Below, piece by piece: positions 61,391-64,000 of a stretch of DNA of 64,000 nt. Where the stretch lies: the NCBI GenBank assembly GCA_016186625.1, contig JACPLG010000007.1, forward strand, positions 30,837 through 94,836, given 5' to 3'. Under the pieces are notes generated by a model, which worked only from the letters and a program-made list of their open reading frames with translations, searched no databases and had not been told where the DNA came from. The stretch is from Candidatus Levyibacteriota bacterium. Its GTDB lineage: Bacteria; Patescibacteria; Microgenomatia; Levybacterales; UBA12049. The stretch's first letter is position 1, and each line of letters opens with the position of its first letter. The position numbers were made by a program, and so were the translations under genes.

Positions 61391-61591
61391 ATGAACGTTA
61401 ATGCAATGATGAAAGAATGCACAAAACCTCATAACCTTGCCCACTTGGCATCTGGAGGGGGAATTGCACTTTTGGTCTTATATTTTGTCCCAGCACTAGT
61501 CTCATACCTTTTGGTATTAGGTCTTGTTTTATTGGTTGGAGGTTTTGCTTGGGATTTTATGGTCAATCCCGCAGCAAAAAAGGGAGCCTAG
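61391..61591 (+). CDS. Small membrane protein with strong Shine-Dalgarno
   Basis: The 66-residue protein has an N-terminal polar segment (MKECTKPHNLAHLASGGG) and a hydrophobic hairpin or two helices (IALLVLYFVPALVSYLLVLG and LVLLVGGFAWDFMV). Function unknown. AAGGGGGTGATTTGA before the ATG defines the start. Confidence 0.7.
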   Translation: MNVNAMMKECTKPHNLAHLASGGGIALLVLYFVPALVSYLLVLGLVLLVGGFAWDFMVNPAAKKGA

Positions 61592-61644
61592 TTTAGGATA
61601 GCAATTGATGCTTATTTGATTTTAGTATACAATATCTTATTGGA

Positions 61645-62166
61645 ATGGTTGAAGCAGTACAAACACTGCCCCCAGGCGTAGCAGAATTTAGTCGGTCTCC
61701 TTCCCGTCGTCCTCTCGCAGAAATTCCGAGACCATATTTAGTTCATTTTTCAATTCCTGAAGATGCAAGAGCAGTCCTCGTTGATAATCTTTTTATCTTA
61801 GGTTATAGATTGGAAGATGACGAAATCTTAGGCATCAAAGATGAACTTTCTATTCATAAACCAAGAGGTTTATATGTAGTTTTTCCAAACGGAAAAGATC
61901 AATATTACACTCCTCCTTCGTTTGATGAAGCATTTGGACGAGATATTAATAGAATGTTAGTAACTGCCCGAGAGGGAAGACGCCAATTCTATGTTGGAGA
62001 AGATTATGAAGTAGATATAATATCTCCAGGTTTTTCACCGAGCCCACCGCGCTTAATGGAAGTAATTTTAGGTTCCACCTCTCCAGTTGTTTCAAGAGAT
62101 ATCGATCCCAACCGTGATCAATCTTCTTACTTAAGAAGCCTAAGGGAAAGGGTTAACGCTGCCTAG
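61645..62166 (+). CDS. Unknown protein
   Basis: The 173-residue protein has no recognisable family. A Pro/Arg-rich N-terminus (SRSPSRRPLAEIPRPYLVHF) precedes a mixed alpha/beta body (EDARAVLVDNLFILGYRLED; GLYVVFPNGKDQYYTPPSFD). A TATACAAT element lies about 11 nt before the ATG. It is flanked by other unknown small genes and seems complete. Confidence 0.6.
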   Translation: MVEAVQTLPPGVAEFSRSPSRRPLAEIPRPYLVHFSIPEDARAVLVDNLFILGYRLEDDEILGIKDELSIHKPRGLYVVFPNGKDQYYTPPSFDEAFGRDINRMLVTAREGRRQFYVGEDYEVDIISPGFSPSPPRLMEVILGSTSPVVSRDIDPNRDQSSYLRSLRERVNAA

Positions 62167-62331
62167 GGGAATAATCCCGCCCCCTTCAATCATGAGATAA
62201 TTTAGTCCAGTACAATGTTACGCTATAGCGTAGTGCTGTCATTAGATCATTTGTTTTTGTTTGATTCGTCTTTAAGATAGAGGTAGCTGCTTTAATTAAA
62301 AGATTTTGGCGGGGAATAATCCCGCCCCGGT
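62165..62331. repeat. Duplicated GGGGAATAATCCCGCCCC motif
   Basis: The 18-bp motif occurs at 62165-62182 and 62314-62331, each able to fold as GCGGG/CCCGC. The DNA between them contains TTACGCTATAGCGTAG and no gene. Confidence 0.7.
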
Positions 62332-62403
62332 TTGCCTATTGAAATCTAGGAAGTAAAAGTTTAATATCCAAGTATTATCTGCTCAGGGAGAAGGTGATAA
62401 ATT

Positions 62404-62949
62404 ATGGCAGGAACACCCGCAGAAAGACAAACTGATGCAGCAGCAGGCATTGCAACACAAGAATCAGGGCAGCCGCAAGTAGAATATAGACCTTTTTTAG
62501 AGTTTACTCCAGAACAATTAGCAGCCTTAACTGGAGGAGAAATTACCTCAGTAATTGGAGACTCTAGGCAAATAGAATATCCTACCTGGAACATGTTTTG
62601 GAACTGGTCTGTATTGAATGAACCTGGACGTCTTTATGAGAGACACTCGGTAGCAACCCTTTATTCTCTAATGGGTGAATGGAGAAACATTGAGATCGAA
62701 CTAGATCAGACAGTAGTAGTTTCTAAGCCTGATGAGTCGGGAGTAGCAATTTTTGTGAATCCTCATCATCCTTATCCTGTTGATTCAGGACTCCCAACTG
62801 AATATGATTGGATTAGAGTTGAAGATAGGGGGATCAGTATTGAAAAGGCTGTGGAAGGAAGCCCCAAAGTTACTGATGAGATCCGCCAAGCAGCGAGAAT
62901 AGCGTGGGGTCTTCAAGTTCAGAGAGAAACTGCTACAAAAGTTGCTTAA
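62404..62949 (+). CDS. Unknown protein with strong ribosome-binding site
   Basis: The 181-residue protein has an Ala/Gln-rich N-terminus (AERQTDAAAGIATQESGQPQ), then FLEFTPEQLAALTGGEITSV and a Trp-rich central part (PTWNMFWNWSVLNEPGRLYE). There is no recognised domain, signal peptide or transmembrane helix. GAGAAGGTGAT precedes the ATG. Confidence 0.65.
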   Translation: MAGTPAERQTDAAAGIATQESGQPQVEYRPFLEFTPEQLAALTGGEITSVIGDSRQIEYPTWNMFWNWSVLNEPGRLYERHSVATLYSLMGEWRNIEIELDQTVVVSKPDESGVAIFVNPHHPYPVDSGLPTEYDWIRVEDRGISIEKAVEGSPKVTDEIRQAARIAWGLQVQRETATKVA

Positions 62950-62985
62950 AAAATCTCCATGAATTATTGTTTCAAAAATTGCAAC

Positions 62986-63015
62986 TTGACTCTTCCGCTG
63001 GCCTTGTGGTAAGAT
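62986..63015 (+). promoter_or_regulatory. Promoter of a possible small RNA / tRNA-Ala unit
   Basis: TTGACT (62986-62991), 18 bp, extended -10 TGGTAAGAT (ending 63015). Confidence 0.65.
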
Positions 63016-63021
63016 CTTTTT

Positions 63022-63116
63022 ACAAGTTTAGCTGAGGCTAGGCGAGGAATCTTAAAGATATTTATGTTGAATTTCACAATATTTGACGAACCACCCTGTT
63101 GTTAACAGGCGTTTTT
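63022..63116 (+). ncRNA. Possible small RNA of about 95 nt
   Basis: The stretch between the promoter and the terminator at 63095-63116 has no open frame. ATCTTT near the start can pair with AAAGAT near 63055. It matches no RNA family I know; a leader with early termination before tRNA-Ala is the alternative. Confidence 0.35.
63095..63116 (+). terminator. Intrinsic terminator
   Basis: CCTGTT/AACAGG with a GTT loop, followed by CGTTTTT. Confidence 0.65.
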
Positions 63117-63201
63117 CATTGGTGACCAACTACTTTTAGCTTCTTTCGTCTCTTTAGCTTCAAAACTTGTTTAATAATTTAAATGGTGATCTGATGCTCT
63201 T

Positions 63202-63277
63202 GGGCCGTTAGTTCACCTGGTAGAACACTTCATTTGCAATGAAGAGGTAGGCGGTTCGAGTCCGCCACGGTCCACCA
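63202..63277 (+). tRNA. tRNA-Ala (anticodon UGC)
   Basis: Acceptor GGGCCGT/ACGGTCC with the G3-U70 identity pair, anticodon stem CTTCA/TGAAG with loop TTTGCAA, T-stem GGCGG/CCGCC with loop TTCGAGT, and an encoded CCA, unlike the other three tRNA genes here. Confidence 0.95.
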
Positions 63278-63305
63278 GGCTAGCTATTAGCAATTAGCTG
63301 TTAGT

Positions 63306-63365
63306 AAAGTGTTTGGTTCTTGGCTAGAGTTGGAAGTTCTCCACTAGCCAGAAACGAGACACTTT
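63306..63365. repeat. 60-nt hairpin after tRNA-Ala
   Basis: AAAGTGT/ACACTTT with inner TGGCTAG/CTAGCCA. It has no T-run and could be an RNA-processing stem or a repeat. Confidence 0.6.
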
Positions 63366-63560
63366 AAACGTTAGTTATTAGTAATTAGATATTAGATATT
63401 AGTTCGACCCGAACTAGTCACTAGTACCTAGTAACTAGTATCTAAAGTTAGTTTGGCGGTGCCTGCTTCGCCTAACGGCGAGGCTCTTTTCCTGCACAAC
63501 TCTTACCTCACGCCGGAGGCTTACAGCCTCGCGCTCGTGAGGGGCGATTATGCGGGATTG
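63366..63560. repeat. Repeat-filled spacer before the 23S leader
   Basis: It contains ACGTTAGTTATTAGTAATTAG-type and ACTAGTACCTAGTAACTAG-type units and a GCCTCACGCCGGAGGC/GCGCTCGTGAGG palindrome whose GTGAGGGGCGATTAT part recurs near 55610-55635. No gene was found. Confidence 0.6.
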
Positions 63561-63564
63561 CATC

Positions 63565-63597
63565 GCAAAGTACCGAACGGTACTTTGCTCTTTAACA
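63565..63597 (+). promoter_or_regulatory. boxB/boxA-type rRNA antitermination leader
   Basis: A perfect hairpin GCAAAGTACCG/CGGTACTTTGC (63565-63588) runs into TGCTCTTTAACA (63586-63597), which matches the boxA sequence bound by NusB-NusE in rRNA leaders. Confidence 0.75.
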
Positions 63598-63789
63598 TGT
63601 GAAGAGAAGCGTCGTATAGATTAGCGTTTAACTACGCTGGTTTGTACGACAAAGCGTCTTTGCTAATCTCGTGCTTCGCACAAGATCGCGGAAAAACGCA
63701 GAACTTAAAACACAGAATAACGCAGAAATTCAGCGTTGTTCAACGTAAAGTTCAGCATGTTCAGCGGTCTCGCGCGTAGCGCGAGAAGC

Positions 63790-64000
63790 AAGAAAAACTA
63801 CTCATAATGCTGATAATGGATGCCTAGGAGATTTTGGCCGAGGAAGGACGCATATAGCGGCGATACTCGTCGGTGAGGTGCTATAAACCTTTGACCCGGC
63901 GGTGTCCGAATGGAGCAATCCCCCCTGTTTTACAGGGGAGCCTATCGTAAACGTGTCCGATTCGTCGGACTAATAGCGATATGGCAGGTAACGGCGTGAA
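63790..64000 (+). rRNA. rrl: 23S ribosomal RNA, 5' end (partial)
   Basis: The 23S 5' domain is recognisable: TGGATGCCTAGGAG, GGCCGAGGAAGGACG, GGCGATACTCGTCGGTGAGGT and CCGGCGGTGTCCGAATGG correspond to the first helices (E. coli GGTGGATGCC, GAAGGACG, CCGAATGGGG). The exact 5' end is not certain, and the gene runs off the window. There is no 16S gene upstream, so the rRNA genes are either unlinked or arranged differently. Confidence 0.92.

Overview
The window reads as a chromosome segment of a candidate-phyla-radiation bacterium (Patescibacteria, most likely a Microgenomates/OP11-type lineage; inference from gene content only). Supporting signs: small single-copy genes packed on both strands, TGA used as a normal stop, an ATP-dependent archaeal-type DNA ligase, an archaeal-type UMP kinase, endonuclease Q, a vitamin B12-dependent class II ribonucleotide reductase, a stand-alone 5'-3' exonuclease, many small membrane proteins of uncharacterised families (DUF5667, DUF5654, YibE/F, bPH2), a cell-wall kit with two class A penicillin-binding proteins, MurD and SpoIID, and no biosynthetic operons for amino acids or nucleotides. 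The sequence ends inside the 5' part of a 23S rRNA gene; no 16S gene, CRISPR array, insertion sequence or prophage is visible.

Layout. 1-14.8 kb: SmpB, a PP2C-like/beta-propeller membrane protein, bPH2 protein, SpoIID, LytR_C protein, pentose-5-P 3-epimerase-like protein, two class A PBPs, a methyltransferase/EamA pair and a HicBA-type toxin-antitoxin, then a CvpA-CAP fusion. 14.8-18 kb: Pgk, cytidylate-kinase-like protein, CBS protein, DUF5667. 18-24 kb: the nrdR-nrdJ unit under a promoter with paired NrdR boxes, followed by a cobalamin riboswitch and a tightly overlapping four-gene operon (DUF4430, DUF6580/ECF-like membrane protein, PduO-type adenosyltransferase, unknown zinc-ribbon protein). 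I read this as a compact salvage-and-activation module feeding adenosylcobalamin to NrdJ. 24-29 kb: VirD4/TraG-like ATPase, tRNA-Ile(UAU), Xer-type recombinase, FtsB/DivIC-like protein, DUF218-like protein, GIY-YIG protein. 29.4-29.9 kb: an array of hairpins, a divergent initiator tRNA and tRNA-Met. 30-46 kb: MurD, Tgt, TrpS, FtsH, 5'-3' exonuclease, glycosyltransferase, GxxExxY protein, Fpg, PyrH, RecF, hydrolase, TrpR-like regulator, NAD(P)HX dehydratase, GpsA. 46-62 kb: Fic, four-helix protein, DNA ligase, EndoQ, peptidyl-tRNA hydrolase, DedA-like protein, acylphosphatase, YibE/F, Fur-type regulator plus ZIP transporter, DsbA-like protein, thioredoxin, thioredoxin reductase, Pcm and small unknown proteins. 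62.9-64 kb: a possible small RNA, tRNA-Ala, a boxB/boxA-type leader and the start of 23S rRNA.

Two genome-wide themes stand out. First, intergenic spacers are full of short degenerate repeat families, and recognisable members of the same families lie in frame inside conserved genes (pgk, tgt, glycosyltransferase, nnrD, ligase, EndoQ, pth). One GC-rich element is caught as an insertion: the same intergenic repeat occurs with and without it. Second, many genes carry a TATAAT-like box only 6-13 nt before the start codon, which implies leaderless or nearly leaderless mRNAs, while a few small genes have near-perfect Shine-Dalgarno sequences.

All functional names rest on reading motifs by eye; no database search was run.
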